Shown: piece by piece, positions 1 to 8,768 of the stretch
Numbering within the stretch: the first letter of the stretch is position 1
Layout: every line of letters begins with the position of its first letter
Source of the DNA: Oscillospiraceae bacterium
GTDB lineage: Bacteria > Bacillota > Clostridia > Oscillospirales > Ruminococcaceae
Direction of reading: 5' to 3'
Assembly: GCA_030153485.1 (NCBI GenBank)
Contig: JAGUQX010000008.1
Span: 124,001 to 188,000 of the forward strand
Length of the DNA stretch: 64,000 nt
Position numbers and translations under genes: made by a program
The notes under the pieces: model-generated
What the model saw: the letters and a program-made list of their open reading frames with translations, nothing else
The model's database searches: none
What the model was told of the DNA's origin: nothing

Positions 1-381
1 TTAGAAGAAAAGGTTAGATTAATATTAGAAAAAGTGGAAGGAGTGGGTGAGGCTAATGTTATGATTAGTTTAAATAACGGAATAGAGTATGTTTATGCGG
101 GTGAAGAAAAAAAGAATTCTGATAAAACAGAAGATATAGGTCAAAATGATAGTGTTAAGGTTAAAAAAAGTGATAATTATGAGCAGAAATTAATTCTTGT
201 AGATGGTCCAAATGGAAAACGCCAACCATTGGTAAAAACTATGATAGAACCTAGTATAAAAGGTGTTTTAGTTGTTTGTAGTGGAGGAGAAGATATATCT
301 GTCCAAGACAGAGTTGTTGAAGCTTTAACGACCGTTTTAGGAATATCTTCAAATAAAGTTAGTATAATTAAATTATCATAA
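1..381 (+). CDS. spoIIIAG: Stage III sporulation protein AG (C-terminal part)
   Basis: The reading frame is open from the window edge, so the N-terminus and membrane segment are missing; 126 residues remain. SpoIIIAG is part of the SpoIIIA-SpoIIQ channel that links mother cell and forespore during engulfment and forms a large ring in the intermembrane space. Visible family features are the ring-building motif 'VEGVGEANVMISLNNG', a charged loop, and a C-terminal half with 'IKGVLVVCSGG' followed by a helix ending 'VSIIKLS'. It is followed 19 bp later by spoIIIAH, the standard order. An internal GTG at 34 is not the start. Confidence 0.9.
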   Translation, partial: LEEKVRLILEKVEGVGEANVMISLNNGIEYVYAGEEKKNSDKTEDIGQNDSVKVKKSDNYEQKLILVDGPNGKRQPLVKTMIEPSIKGVLVVCSGGEDISVQDRVVEALTTVLGISSNKVSIIKLS

Positions 382-400
382 ATTTTGGAGGAATATATAT

Positions 401-985
401 ATGAAATTAAATATGATTTTAGGAAAAAAACAAATTGTTTTAGCATCTTTGGTTTTTATATTAAGTATAGCTGTATATTTAAATTGGCAATTTGCAAAAG
501 ATGGGGAAGGTTTTCCTGTAACAGGGAGTTTATCAGATGAAAAGGATACTAAAGAATTAGGTGATGCAAAATTTGTAAATAATGGAGAAGATAAAGATTC
601 TAAAAAAGATGAAAATTCAAAGATGGAAAAAAGTGCAAAAGAATATTTTGCTAAAGCAAGGATGGAGAGGGATAAAGCTAGAGATAAATCTAAAGAAACT
701 ATGTCTAATATGATAAAAGATGAGAAATTGTCTAGTGATGATAAAGAAAAATTACAGGTTAAAGAATCAAATATGGTTCAAATTACAGAGAAAGAAACAA
801 AGATGGAAAATTTGATAAAAGCAAAAGGATTTTTAGAATGCATGACATATTTGGAAGAAGGAAAAGTAAGTGTTATAGTTCATACAGAAGGTCTTGCTAA
901 AGAACAAGCCTCACAAATTAAGGATATCGTTGTTTCTCAAGGAAAAATTTTGCCAGAAAATATAACCATAACAGAAGTAAAATAG
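401..985 (+). CDS. spoIIIAH: Stage III sporulation protein AH
   Basis: This 194-residue protein is the mother-cell partner of SpoIIQ in the engulfment-stage channel. It has one N-terminal membrane segment (about residues 9-27), then a long Lys/Glu/Asp-rich linker, then the C-terminal ring domain related to the YscJ/FliF family. The closing 'IKDIVVSQG...PENITITEV' matches the usual end of the family. The ATG has a good ribosome binding site (TTGGAGGA). It is the last gene of the spoIIIA operon; a new promoter-like sequence follows. Its presence says the lineage sporulates, or uses this machinery in another developmental programme. Confidence 0.92.
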   Translation: MKLNMILGKKQIVLASLVFILSIAVYLNWQFAKDGEGFPVTGSLSDEKDTKELGDAKFVNNGEDKDSKKDENSKMEKSAKEYFAKARMERDKARDKSKETMSNMIKDEKLSSDDKEKLQVKESNMVQITEKETKMENLIKAKGFLECMTYLEEGKVSVIVHTEGLAKEQASQIKDIVVSQGKILPENITITEVK

Positions 986-1013
986 TTGTGTCTTTTTTTT
1001 ATTGTGTTATAAT
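986..1013 (+). promoter_or_regulatory. Possible sigma-A-type promoter before the asp23-like gene
   Basis: TTGTGT (986-991), a 16-bp spacer and a perfect TATAAT (1008-1013) lie in the gap after spoIIIAH. The -35 matches only three of six consensus bases, so this is a moderate prediction. It would separate housekeeping genes from the sporulation operon. Confidence 0.4.
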
Positions 1014-1064
1014 TAATTACATTAAAGAATATTGTTTTAAGTATGACCATTATGGAGGTTTTTT

Positions 1065-1412
1065 ATGTATAAAATTATAGAGTCAAATTGTGATTATATT
1101 TTTTATTCTAACAACCTTTTATCATTAATTGTAAAGAAAGAAATTTCTGAAATAGAAGGTTTTTATAATTTTAATAACAAATTCCATTTTTTTGATTATT
1201 GTGATTTTTTAAATTTTTTAAATAGAGCTATAAAAATTTATCAGCAAGATGAAGATATTTATATAAATCTTTATATAAATATAGAATATAATCAAAATTT
1301 TAAGAAATTTGCAAAAATGGTTAGTGATAGAATAAAATACGCAATTTATGATATAACGGGGCTAAATGTTAAATATATTAATATTTATATTGATAATATT
1401 GTTTTTGTTTAA
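1065..1412 (+). CDS. Asp23/Gls24-family-like protein, diverged
   Basis: A 115-residue protein with no signal peptide or membrane segment. Position between spoIIIAH and nusB, and the last 40 residues, fit the Asp23/Gls24 (envelope stress/amaP-associated) family: 'VSDRIKYAIYDITGLNVKYINIYIDNIVFV' has the same helix-then-strand pattern as the family's C-terminus, given here in part. The N-terminal half is rich in Phe, Tyr and Asn and looks unlike typical members. Start ATG follows a clear TATGGAGG. Function in Clostridia is not well defined. The family call rests mainly on synteny and the C-terminus. Confidence 0.6.
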   Translation: MYKIIESNCDYIFYSNNLLSLIVKKEISEIEGFYNFNNKFHFFDYCDFLNFLNRAIKIYQQDEDIYINLYINIEYNQNFKKFAKMVSDRIKYAIYDITGLNVKYINIYIDNIVFV

Positions 1413-1507
1413 AAATAAAATATCCAATATGCTCTTTTAAATCTTTTATTAGGGCTTATTGGTTTATTTTATTTTGTTTGTTGTTTAAAAGAAAGGATTT
1501 TAAAAGT

Positions 1508-1900
1508 ATGACTAGAAGGCAATTAAGAGAGAGTACTCTAATGTTGGTATTTCAAAATATATTTAAACAAGAAGATTGTGTAGATATATTAGAGGTTAAT
1601 CTACAGGCTGGTCTTTTTGATATAGATAATGATGTTAGAGATTATTTTTTTGGAATAGAAGAAAATAAAGAAGAGATAGATATTATTATAAAAAAATATT
1701 TAAAAAATTGGAAAATAGATAGAATCTCTAAAATTTCTTTGTCTATTTTAAGAATTGCTTTTTATGAAATTATTTATAAAGAAAATATGGAAACTAATAT
1801 AGTTATAAGTGAAGCTGTAGAGATTTCAAAAAATTATCTTGATCAAGATGATACGGCTTTTATAAATGGTGTTTTAGGAGCTTATTCTAAAGATATATAA
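1508..1900 (+). CDS. nusB: Transcription antitermination factor NusB
   Basis: NusB, with NusE (ribosomal protein S10), forms part of the antitermination complex on rRNA operons. The 130-residue protein is of family length. It starts 'MTRRQLRESTLMLVFQ', has the all-helical pattern, and ends with 'ISKISLSILRIAFYEI' and 'NIVISEAVEISKNY...FINGVLG', both diagnostic. I chose ATG 1508, preceded by AAAGGAT, over the in-frame TTG at 1478, which would add ten residues not found in the family. It is followed by xseA as in many Firmicutes. Confidence 0.93.
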   Translation: MTRRQLRESTLMLVFQNIFKQEDCVDILEVNLQAGLFDIDNDVRDYFFGIEENKEEIDIIIKKYLKNWKIDRISKISLSILRIAFYEIIYKENMETNIVISEAVEISKNYLDQDDTAFINGVLGAYSKDI

Positions 1901-1923
1901 GTTTATGTTTAAGGGAGAATATT

Positions 1924-3129
1924 TTGATAAAAGCTTTGAGTGTTACAGAGATAAATAGTTATATAAAAGATGTTATATCTTCGGATGTGTTTTTATCCAG
2001 TGTTTATATAACAGGAGAGATTTCTAATTTTACTAATCATAAAAAAACAGGACATTTTTATTTTACAATTAAAGATAAAAAAAGTAGTTTAAAAGCTATA
2101 ATGTTTAAAGGTTATGCGCAAAAAATTTTATTTGATATATATGATGGAATGGAAGTTAGTATAGTTGGAAGTATAAAAGTTTTTGAAAGAGATGCAAACT
2201 GCCAGTTATATTGTGAAAAAATTTTTCCAATTGGTGATGGTTCTTTGCATCTTGCTTTTAATCAGCTAAAAGAAAAACTTGAAAAAAATGGATATTTTGA
2301 TATTGAAAAGAAGAAACCTATTCCAAAATATCCTAAAAAAATTTGTGTTATAACAGCAAGTACAGGTGCTGCTATAAAAGATATATTAAATATATTATCT
2401 AGACGATATCCAATAGCGGAAGTTTTGGTTATATCAACTATTGTTCAAGGAGTTATGGCAGAAGAAAGCATATCTTCATCTATAATTTATGCAAATTCTA
2501 TCGATGATATCGATGTAATTATACTTGGTAGAGGTGGAGGAAGTTCGGAGGATCTTTGGTGTTTTAACAGCGAAAAAGTAGCTAAAGAAATATTTGATAG
2601 TAAAATTCCAATAATATCAGCCGTTGGTCATGAAACTGATTTTACTATTTCGGATTTTGTTTCTGATATCAGGGCATCCACCCCTTCAGAAGCTGCGGAA
2701 ATTTCAACACCAAATAAACAAGATCTTTTAAATTATATATCAAGTATGGAAGAATTATTATATTATCATATTGGTAAAAATTATACAGATAATAAAAAAA
2801 GTTATAAAAATATTAATCAACGATTATTATTTTTATCTCCAAAAAATATTTTAAAAGTTAAAAAAGAAAATATATTGAGTATAGAAAAATTTTTATATAA
2901 TAACTGTAAATCAAATATAAATAAATATATAAATAAATTTAAAGAAAATTCTTTATTACTTAGTGCGTTAAATCCTATGTCTATTATCTTAAGAGGGTAT
3001 AGTTTATCTTATATGGGCGATAAAATATTATCTAGTGTTGATGGTGTTCAAGAAGGAGATATTATTGATATTAAGTTGAAAGATGGAAATTTAAGAACAA
3101 AAGTTTTAGATAACAAATTTGAAATTTAA
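1924..3129 (+). CDS. xseA: Exodeoxyribonuclease VII large subunit
   Basis: Catalytic subunit of exonuclease VII, which degrades single-stranded DNA to oligonucleotides and acts with XseB. In 401 residues there is an N-terminal OB fold ('VYITGEISNF', 'GHFYFTIKD'), the catalytic core with 'ILGRGGGSSEDLWCFN' near residues 200-214 and 'SAVGHETDFTISDFVSD..ASTPSEAAE', and a helical C-terminal part for binding XseB. The start is TTG, with AAGGGAG upstream; no ATG fits the conserved N-terminus. The xseB SD lies at its stop codon. Confidence 0.95.
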   Translation: MIKALSVTEINSYIKDVISSDVFLSSVYITGEISNFTNHKKTGHFYFTIKDKKSSLKAIMFKGYAQKILFDIYDGMEVSIVGSIKVFERDANCQLYCEKIFPIGDGSLHLAFNQLKEKLEKNGYFDIEKKKPIPKYPKKICVITASTGAAIKDILNILSRRYPIAEVLVISTIVQGVMAEESISSSIIYANSIDDIDVIILGRGGGSSEDLWCFNSEKVAKEIFDSKIPIISAVGHETDFTISDFVSDIRASTPSEAAEISTPNKQDLLNYISSMEELLYYHIGKNYTDNKKSYKNINQRLLFLSPKNILKVKKENILSIEKFLYNNCKSNINKYINKFKENSLLLSALNPMSIILRGYSLSYMGDKILSSVDGVQEGDIIDIKLKDGNLRTKVLDNKFEI

Positions 3130-3142
3130 GGAGAAGTTTTAT

Positions 3143-3364
3143 ATGAAAAGTTTAACATTTGAAAGTTCTTTAAAAGAACTTGAAAAAATTGTTAAAAAAT
3201 TAGAGGAAGATAATATAACTTTAGAGGATAATATAAAGCTTTATCAAAAAGGAATGGAACTTTCTAAATATTGTAAAGATTGTCTAGATAAATCTGTTTT
3301 AAAGATTAAAGAGATAAATTTAAGTAATTCAGTTGATGAAAAGGAAAAAGATATTGAAAAATAA
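3143..3364 (+). CDS. xseB: Exodeoxyribonuclease VII small subunit
   Basis: A 73-residue helical protein that assembles in several copies on XseA. The pattern 'FESSLKELEKIVKKLE.DNITLEDNIKLYQKGMEL' is the family signature. The start is ATG 3143, preceded by AAGGAGAAG; the longer frame from 3119 would run through the xseA stop region. Its end overlaps the start of ispA, so the two are translationally coupled. Confidence 0.93.
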   Translation: MKSLTFESSLKELEKIVKKLEEDNITLEDNIKLYQKGMELSKYCKDCLDKSVLKIKEINLSNSVDEKEKDIEK

Positions 3365-4241
3365 AGATAGATTAGATAGTTATATTGATATTATAGATAA
3401 TAATATAGAATTATATTTCGATAGTTTTAGTTTGGATTATATACAACAAAAAGATATAATAGAAGCGGCAAGATATAGTGTGTTTAATGGAGGTAAGCGG
3501 ATAAGACCAGTTCTTCTTTTAGAATTTTGTAGAGTTTTATCGGGAGATTATAAAAATGCAATTAATTTAGCAATGGCTATAGAATTTATACATACATACT
3601 CTCTTATTCATGATGATTTGCCTTGTATGGATGATGATGATACTAGAAGAGGAAAACCTTCATGTCATATAGAGTATGGAGAGAGCACAGCACTTTTAGT
3701 AGGAGATTTTTTTTTAACACATGCTTTTGAGTTGGTTTCCAAATCCACTCTTTCTGACAGTATTATAGCTAAATCTGTTTTAGAAATTTCTAGAATGTCT
3801 GGAATTTTAGGCATGATTGGTGGACAAGCTATGGACATGTTTCCACCTATTGATGTTTCTGAAGAATATTTAGATAATGTAAATATTCTTAAAACAGGAA
3901 AACTGATACAACTGTCATGTAAATTGGGCGTTTTGGTTTCTGGATTAGGAGCAGATAAAAATAATATTTTACACGCTTCTAATTATGGAAAATATTTGGG
4001 TATATCATTTCAGATTGAAGATGATATACTTGATATTATCAGTTCTACCTCTGTCATAGGAAAGAGTATAGGTAGTGATAAAAAAAATAATAAACTTACA
4101 TATCCTAATATTTTTGGTTTGGAAAATTCTTATAAAAAATCTTCTATATATATCGAAAAGTCGTTAGAATGTTTAAATAATTTTTCAGATAACGATTTTT
4201 TAATATGGATGACAAAAAGTTTATTATCTAGAGAAAAATAA
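3354..4241 (+). CDS. ispA: Polyprenyl (farnesyl/geranylgeranyl) diphosphate synthase
   Basis: Condenses isopentenyl diphosphate with allylic diphosphates to make short-chain prenyl diphosphates, the precursors of undecaprenyl phosphate and quinones. It has 'GGKRIRP', the first aspartate-rich motif 'DDLPCMDDDDTRRGKP' (bacterial type, with two residues inserted), and the second, 'FQIEDDILDI', where Mg-diphosphate binds. The start is uncertain. I take TTG 3354, nine bases after AAAAGG and overlapping the xseB end; ATG 3336 in the same frame is the alternative. dxs lies two genes downstream, so the operon links precursor supply with chain synthesis. Confidence 0.92.
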   Translation: MKNKDRLDSYIDIIDNNIELYFDSFSLDYIQQKDIIEAARYSVFNGGKRIRPVLLLEFCRVLSGDYKNAINLAMAIEFIHTYSLIHDDLPCMDDDDTRRGKPSCHIEYGESTALLVGDFFLTHAFELVSKSTLSDSIIAKSVLEISRMSGILGMIGGQAMDMFPPIDVSEEYLDNVNILKTGKLIQLSCKLGVLVSGLGADKNNILHASNYGKYLGISFQIEDDILDIISSTSVIGKSIGSDKKNNKLTYPNIFGLENSYKKSSIYIEKSLECLNNFSDNDFLIWMTKSLLSREK

Positions 4242-4255
4242 GGGGAAGATCATGT

Positions 4256-4711
4256 ATGAGTTTTTTACAAGAAATATTTAAAAATGAAATTCTTAATATT
4301 TCTATCTGTTCTTGGTTTTTAGCACAAGTTATCAAAGTTTTTATTAATTTATTATTTACAAAAGAATTTTCATTTGAAAGATTTATAGGAGCAGGAGGGA
4401 TGCCGAGTTCACATTCTTCAACTGTTTCTGCATTAGTTATTGCTATTGCTAGGATTGAAGGAGTTTCATCTAGTCTATTTGGCATATCATTTGTATTGGC
4501 GTCCATAGTTATGTATGATGCTATGGGAGTTCGCCGTGCTGCTGGGGAGCAAGCAAAGGTTATCAATTTTTTTGTAGAAAAGCATGATAAAAATTCTGAT
4601 TATCCTATAGATAAAAAACTTAAAGAATTTTTAGGACATACCCCAATAGAGGTTATAGGTGGGGCTATTTTAGGAATTTTAGTGGGATCTTTTTATCCAA
4701 TAATAGTTTAG
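4256..4711 (+). CDS. Divergent PAP2 family (DUF212/YuiD-like) membrane protein
   Basis: A 151-residue hydrophobic protein with several membrane segments. It carries 'GAGGMPSSHSSTVSAL' and 'GHTPIEVIGGAILGI', the altered phosphatase motifs that define the divergent PAP2 group. Substrate unknown; a role in lipid or prenyl-phosphate handling is suggested by its place between ispA and dxs but is inference. The start ATG 4256 has AAGGGGAAG upstream; an ATG at 4252 is in another frame. Confidence 0.85.
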   Translation: MSFLQEIFKNEILNISICSWFLAQVIKVFINLLFTKEFSFERFIGAGGMPSSHSSTVSALVIAIARIEGVSSSLFGISFVLASIVMYDAMGVRRAAGEQAKVINFFVEKHDKNSDYPIDKKLKEFLGHTPIEVIGGAILGILVGSFYPIIV

Positions 4712-4735
4712 TTTAATAATATAGAAGGTTAAAAT

Positions 4736-6604
4736 ATGAATAAAAATATATTATATAATATTAATTTTCCTGAAGATTTAAAGAAGATAAAATTGGAAAA
4801 TCTTGATAAATTAGCTGAAGACATAAGAGAATTTTTAATATATTCTATATCTAAAACGGGTGGGCATCTTGCGTCTAATCTTGGTGTAGTTGATATAACT
4901 CTAGCCATGCATTATGTTTTTGATTCTCCAAAAGATAAGTTTGTTTTTGATGTAGGGCATCAATGCTATACCCATAAGATTCTTACAGGTAGAAAAAAAT
5001 TGTTTAATAATTTAAGAAAATCAGGTGGGTTATCTGGATTTCCTAAACCTTCTGAAAGTATGCATGATGCATTTATAGCAGGGCATAGTAGCACTTCTAT
5101 ATCGGCGGCATACGGAATGGATGCTGGATATAGATTGCAAAAAAAAGATATGCATAGTGTAGTCTTAATTGGAGATGGCGCTTTTACAGGAGGAATGCCA
5201 TTTGAAGCTTTAAATAATATTGGTAGAGATGATAATTCTAATGTTATAATTATATTTAATAATAACGATATGTCTATATCCCCGAATGTTGGTTCTTTTG
5301 CGAAATATATAACAGGGATAAGGTCTAAGGAATCATATTTAAAGATAAAAAAATCATTAGAAAATATTTTAGGAAGTTCAAAATATTTAGGTCCAAAAAT
5401 TAAAAACACTTTATCTAATTCAAAAAATTTAATAAAAGATATGGTTTATCATGGTAATTTTTTTGAAGATATGGGTTTGAACTATATAGGTCCAATTGAT
5501 GGACATAACATATCACATTTAGTTAATATTTTGAATTATGCAAAGCAGGTAAAAAAACCAATAGTTATACATATTGAGACAACCAAAGGAAAAGGTTATG
5601 AATATGCAGAACAAGATCCAGTTTTATTTCATGGTATTCCAAAATTTGATAAAATAACTGGAGATCCTGATATATCTAGTTGTGATAGTTTTTCTGTTAT
5701 AGTTGGCAAAGAAATCAAAAGTATGGCTGACAAAAACCCAAAAATTTGTGGAATAACAGCGGCTATGACTTTAGGGACAGGTTTACAATTTCTTAAAGAA
5801 TATCATCCAGATAGATTTTTTGATGTTGGAATAGCGGAACAACATGGGACAACTTTTTGTGGTGGATTGTCCTCATCTGGTATGATTCCTATTTTTTGTG
5901 TATATTCAACTTTTTTACAAAGGGGTTTTGACCAATTGATACATGATATATGTATCGATAAAAAAAAGGTGATATTTGCTGTAGATAGAGCTGGTATAGT
6001 TGGAGATGATGGAGAAACTCACCAGGGTATATTTGATGTATCTTATAGTTTGATGATCCCAAATATTACTATATTCTCTCCATCTAATTATCAAGAATGT
6101 AAAGATTGTTTAAATTTTGCTGTGGATAATATAAATTCTCCTGTAATTATAAGATATCCTAAAGGTAGTGAAGGTAAAAGAAATGAATCTATAAAAAATC
6201 AAGATCGATCTATAAATTATACATATATAAATAATAATCATAATATTTTAGTTGTTTGTTATGGCAGGATATTTGATAATGTATTAAAAGCTTATAAATT
6301 GCTATTTGAACAAGGAGTTTCTATTTCTATATTAAAAATAATAAAATTAAAGCCTGTAGAAGATGAAATATTAAATATTATATGTAAATATAAAAAAGTT
6401 TTCTTTTTTGAAGAGGGTATTCAGTCTGGTGGATTAGGAGAACATATTTTATATAAATCTTTTGAAATAGGATTTAGAAATTTTTATAAAATTATAGCAA
6501 TAAAAGATATTTTTATAGAACAAGGTGATATTAATTTTCTTTTTAAAAAATTGGGATTTGATGCTGAATCTATATGTAAAACTATTTTAAATAAGGAGAA
6601 ATAA
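4736..6604 (+). CDS. dxs: 1-deoxy-D-xylulose-5-phosphate synthase
   Basis: Thiamine-diphosphate enzyme that joins pyruvate and glyceraldehyde 3-phosphate, the first step of the MEP isoprenoid pathway. In 622 residues: 'SKTGGHLASNLGVVDITLA' and 'FDVGHQCYTHKILTGR' near the N-terminus, the ThDP/Mg motif 'IGDGAFTGGMPFEALNN...NNNDMSIS', the pyrimidine-domain 'DVGIAEQHGTTFCGG' and 'GDDGETHQGIFD', and a transketolase C-terminal domain. The same pathway's ispD and ispF are 15 kb downstream in this window. Confidence 0.96.
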   Translation: MNKNILYNINFPEDLKKIKLENLDKLAEDIREFLIYSISKTGGHLASNLGVVDITLAMHYVFDSPKDKFVFDVGHQCYTHKILTGRKKLFNNLRKSGGLSGFPKPSESMHDAFIAGHSSTSISAAYGMDAGYRLQKKDMHSVVLIGDGAFTGGMPFEALNNIGRDDNSNVIIIFNNNDMSISPNVGSFAKYITGIRSKESYLKIKKSLENILGSSKYLGPKIKNTLSNSKNLIKDMVYHGNFFEDMGLNYIGPIDGHNISHLVNILNYAKQVKKPIVIHIETTKGKGYEYAEQDPVLFHGIPKFDKITGDPDISSCDSFSVIVGKEIKSMADKNPKICGITAAMTLGTGLQFLKEYHPDRFFDVGIAEQHGTTFCGGLSSSGMIPIFCVYSTFLQRGFDQLIHDICIDKKKVIFAVDRAGIVGDDGETHQGIFDVSYSLMIPNITIFSPSNYQECKDCLNFAVDNINSPVIIRYPKGSEGKRNESIKNQDRSINYTYINNNHNILVVCYGRIFDNVLKAYKLLFEQGVSISILKIIKLKPVEDEILNIICKYKKVFFFEEGIQSGGLGEHILYKSFEIGFRNFYKIIAIKDIFIEQGDINFLFKKLGFDAESICKTILNKEK

Positions 6605-6605
6605 A

Positions 6606-7409
6606 TTGTCTTTAAAAGAAAGAATAGATATTTTATTATTTAATAAAGGTATTTGCTCAAGTAGGGAGAAAGCAAAAGCTTTAATAATGGCTGGAAATAT
6701 TTTTATAGGGACAGAACGTGTAGATAAAGCAGGAACAACAGTTGATATAAACTCTGATATTATTGTTAAGCAGAAAAAAAATACATATGTTAGTAGAGGC
6801 GGACAAAAATTAGAAAAATCTATTAAAAAAAATTCTATTGACCTTTCAAATAAAATATGCATGGATATTGGTGCATCTACAGGTGGATTTACGGATTGTA
6901 TGATTAAAAATTTTGCATCTAAAGTTTACTGTGTAGATGTTGGTTATGGGCAGCTAGACTGGGAACTTAGAAAATTAGATAATATTATAAACTTAGAGAG
7001 AACTAATATAAGATTTTTATCTAAAGATAAGGTTTTAGACGATATAGACTTTATTTCTGTTGATGTTTCATTTATTTCTTTAAAAATTATTATTCCTATT
7101 TTAGAAAAATTTTTAAAAGAAGATGGAGAAGTTGTTCTATTAATTAAGCCACAATTTGAGGCTGGAAAAGGAAATGTTGGAAAAAATGGTGTTGTCAAAG
7201 ATCCTAAAATACATTTAAATATTATATATGAAATATATAATTATTGTATTGAAAAATTTTATAGTGTTTTAGATATAGACTATTCCCCAGTTAAAGGTCC
7301 AAAGGGAAATAGAGAGTATATAATGTATATTAAACGTTGTAGGGATCAAAGTTTGGTATCATATGGTGATATTGATAAAGCTGTTCATATGTCTCACGAA
7401 AGTTTATAG
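6606..7409 (+). CDS. tlyA: TlyA-family RNA methyltransferase
   Basis: A 267-residue S4-plus-FtsJ-type protein of the TlyA family, which 2'-O-methylates rRNA in characterised members. The S4 domain covers about residues 5-65 ('RIDILLFNKGICSSREKAKALIMAG'). The methyltransferase part has the SAM motif 'MDIGASTGGFTDC', then 'DVGYGQLDW' and 'LLIKPQFEAGKG'. The start is TTG, one base after the dxs stop, with TAAGGAGA upstream. No haemolysin activity is implied despite older names. Substrate specificity cannot be read from sequence. Confidence 0.92.
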   Translation: MSLKERIDILLFNKGICSSREKAKALIMAGNIFIGTERVDKAGTTVDINSDIIVKQKKNTYVSRGGQKLEKSIKKNSIDLSNKICMDIGASTGGFTDCMIKNFASKVYCVDVGYGQLDWELRKLDNIINLERTNIRFLSKDKVLDDIDFISVDVSFISLKIIIPILEKFLKEDGEVVLLIKPQFEAGKGNVGKNGVVKDPKIHLNIIYEIYNYCIEKFYSVLDIDYSPVKGPKGNREYIMYIKRCRDQSLVSYGDIDKAVHMSHESL

Positions 7410-7418
7410 GAGTTTATT

Positions 7419-8282
7419 ATGAATATATTTATAATAAGTAATACTTTAAATGATATTAAAATGAAGGTTACCAAAAGTGTTATAAATTTTTTAGCTAGAT
7501 ATAATTGCAATATATATTCTGATATTAGATATGCGTATAAATTTGCATCAATAAAAAATATTGAATTTACTAATATAGAAAATATTCCAGAAAATTGTGA
7601 TATAATTATTTGTATTGGTGGAGATGGAACGGTTATACATAGTGCTAAACATAGCCTTAAAAATCAAATTCCTATATTATCTATAAATGTTGGAAGATTG
7701 GGTTTTCTTTCTAGTATAGAACCAAATCAAATACAAGATATAAGCAATATATTTTCTGGGAAATATACTATTGAAAATAGGATGACTTTGGATATAGAAT
7801 ATATTGATATGGAATATATAAAAAAATATACTGTTATAAATGATATTGTTTTATCCAGAGGCTCTCTTTCTAGGATAATAGATATTGATTTATTATGTAT
7901 GAAAAAGCTAGTTGGAAACTTTAGGGGAGATGGTATTATCTTTTCAACTCCGACTGGTTCTACGGCATATTCTTTATCTGCTGGCGGTCCTATAGTTGAT
8001 AATTCTTTAGACTGTATAATGGTTACTCCCATATGTCCACATTCTCTTTTTTCTAAAACTATAATGTTTTCTGATGATAAAAAACTTCATATAAAAGCTA
8101 AGCTTAGGGATGATATGACAGCATACTTAACTTTAGATGGGGATATAGTTTTACCTTTTACAAATCAAAATAGTATTAATGTTAGACGAGGAGAAAACTC
8201 ATTTTCTTTAATTAATATAAATAACAGTAGTTTTTTTGAAGTTATAAATAATAAATTTTCTGGAAGAACAGGGTTAAGTTAA
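7419..8282 (+). CDS. nadK: NAD kinase
   Basis: Phosphorylates NAD to NADP. The protein has 287 residues with the 'IGGDGTVIHS' motif (GGDGT at about residues 67-71) and the 'STPTGSTAYSLSAGGPI' segment that holds the NAD ribose and diphosphate. 'LTLDGD' near the end is also typical. It sits between tlyA and argR, the usual Clostridia order, and has an AGGAG site before its ATG. Confidence 0.95.
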   Translation: MNIFIISNTLNDIKMKVTKSVINFLARYNCNIYSDIRYAYKFASIKNIEFTNIENIPENCDIIICIGGDGTVIHSAKHSLKNQIPILSINVGRLGFLSSIEPNQIQDISNIFSGKYTIENRMTLDIEYIDMEYIKKYTVINDIVLSRGSLSRIIDIDLLCMKKLVGNFRGDGIIFSTPTGSTAYSLSAGGPIVDNSLDCIMVTPICPHSLFSKTIMFSDDKKLHIKAKLRDDMTAYLTLDGDIVLPFTNQNSINVRRGENSFSLININNSSFFEVINNKFSGRTGLS

Positions 8283-8307
8283 ATAGTATATTTAAGGAGG
8301 TTTTTTT

Positions 8308-8745
8308 ATAAAATCTATAAGACATGAAATGATATTTAATTTAATTGAAGAAAAAGATATTCATACTCAAGATGAATTATTAAATATACTTAAAGATATG
8401 AACTTTGATATAACGCAAGCGACAGTTTCTAGAGATATAAAAGAATTAGGATTAGTTAAAATACTGGGAGATGATGGTCTTTACAAATATAAAAATTATT
8501 CTAATGAACTATTTAGGTTAAATAATTTTTTATTAAATGGAATACGTTCGGTGGATTTTGGTGGGAATATAGTTATAATTAAATGTTTTGATGGGATGGC
8601 CCAAGGTATATGTGCTTTTATAGATAAAGAATATAAGGATAAGTTTCTTGGGACTATTGCAGGAGATGATACTATTTTTATACTTTTTAAAACAGAGGAT
8701 GAAGCTATAGTATTTTATGAAAAATTAAAAAATGATTATATCTAG
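8308..8745 (+). CDS. argR: Arginine repressor ArgR/AhrC, apparent AUA start
   Basis: Winged-helix regulator of arginine metabolism that works as an arginine-bound hexamer. It has the DNA-binding 'TQATVSRDIKELGLVKI' and C-terminal arginine-binding 'GTIAGDDTIFIL'. The first usable standard start is ATG 8329, but that is 28 bases from a perfect AGGAGG (8295-8300) and cuts off helix 1. Reading from ATA 8308, seven bases after AGGAGG, adds 'KSIRHE', which aligns with 'KGQRHI' of Bacillus AhrC. Either AUA is used, or the ATG has been lost by mutation or sequencing error. Confidence 0.88.
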   Translation: MKSIRHEMIFNLIEEKDIHTQDELLNILKDMNFDITQATVSRDIKELGLVKILGDDGLYKYKNYSNELFRLNNFLLNGIRSVDFGGNIVIIKCFDGMAQGICAFIDKEYKDKFLGTIAGDDTIFILFKTEDEAIVFYEKLKNDYI

Positions 8746-8768
8746 TTTTATGAATAGGAAGTTTTAAT

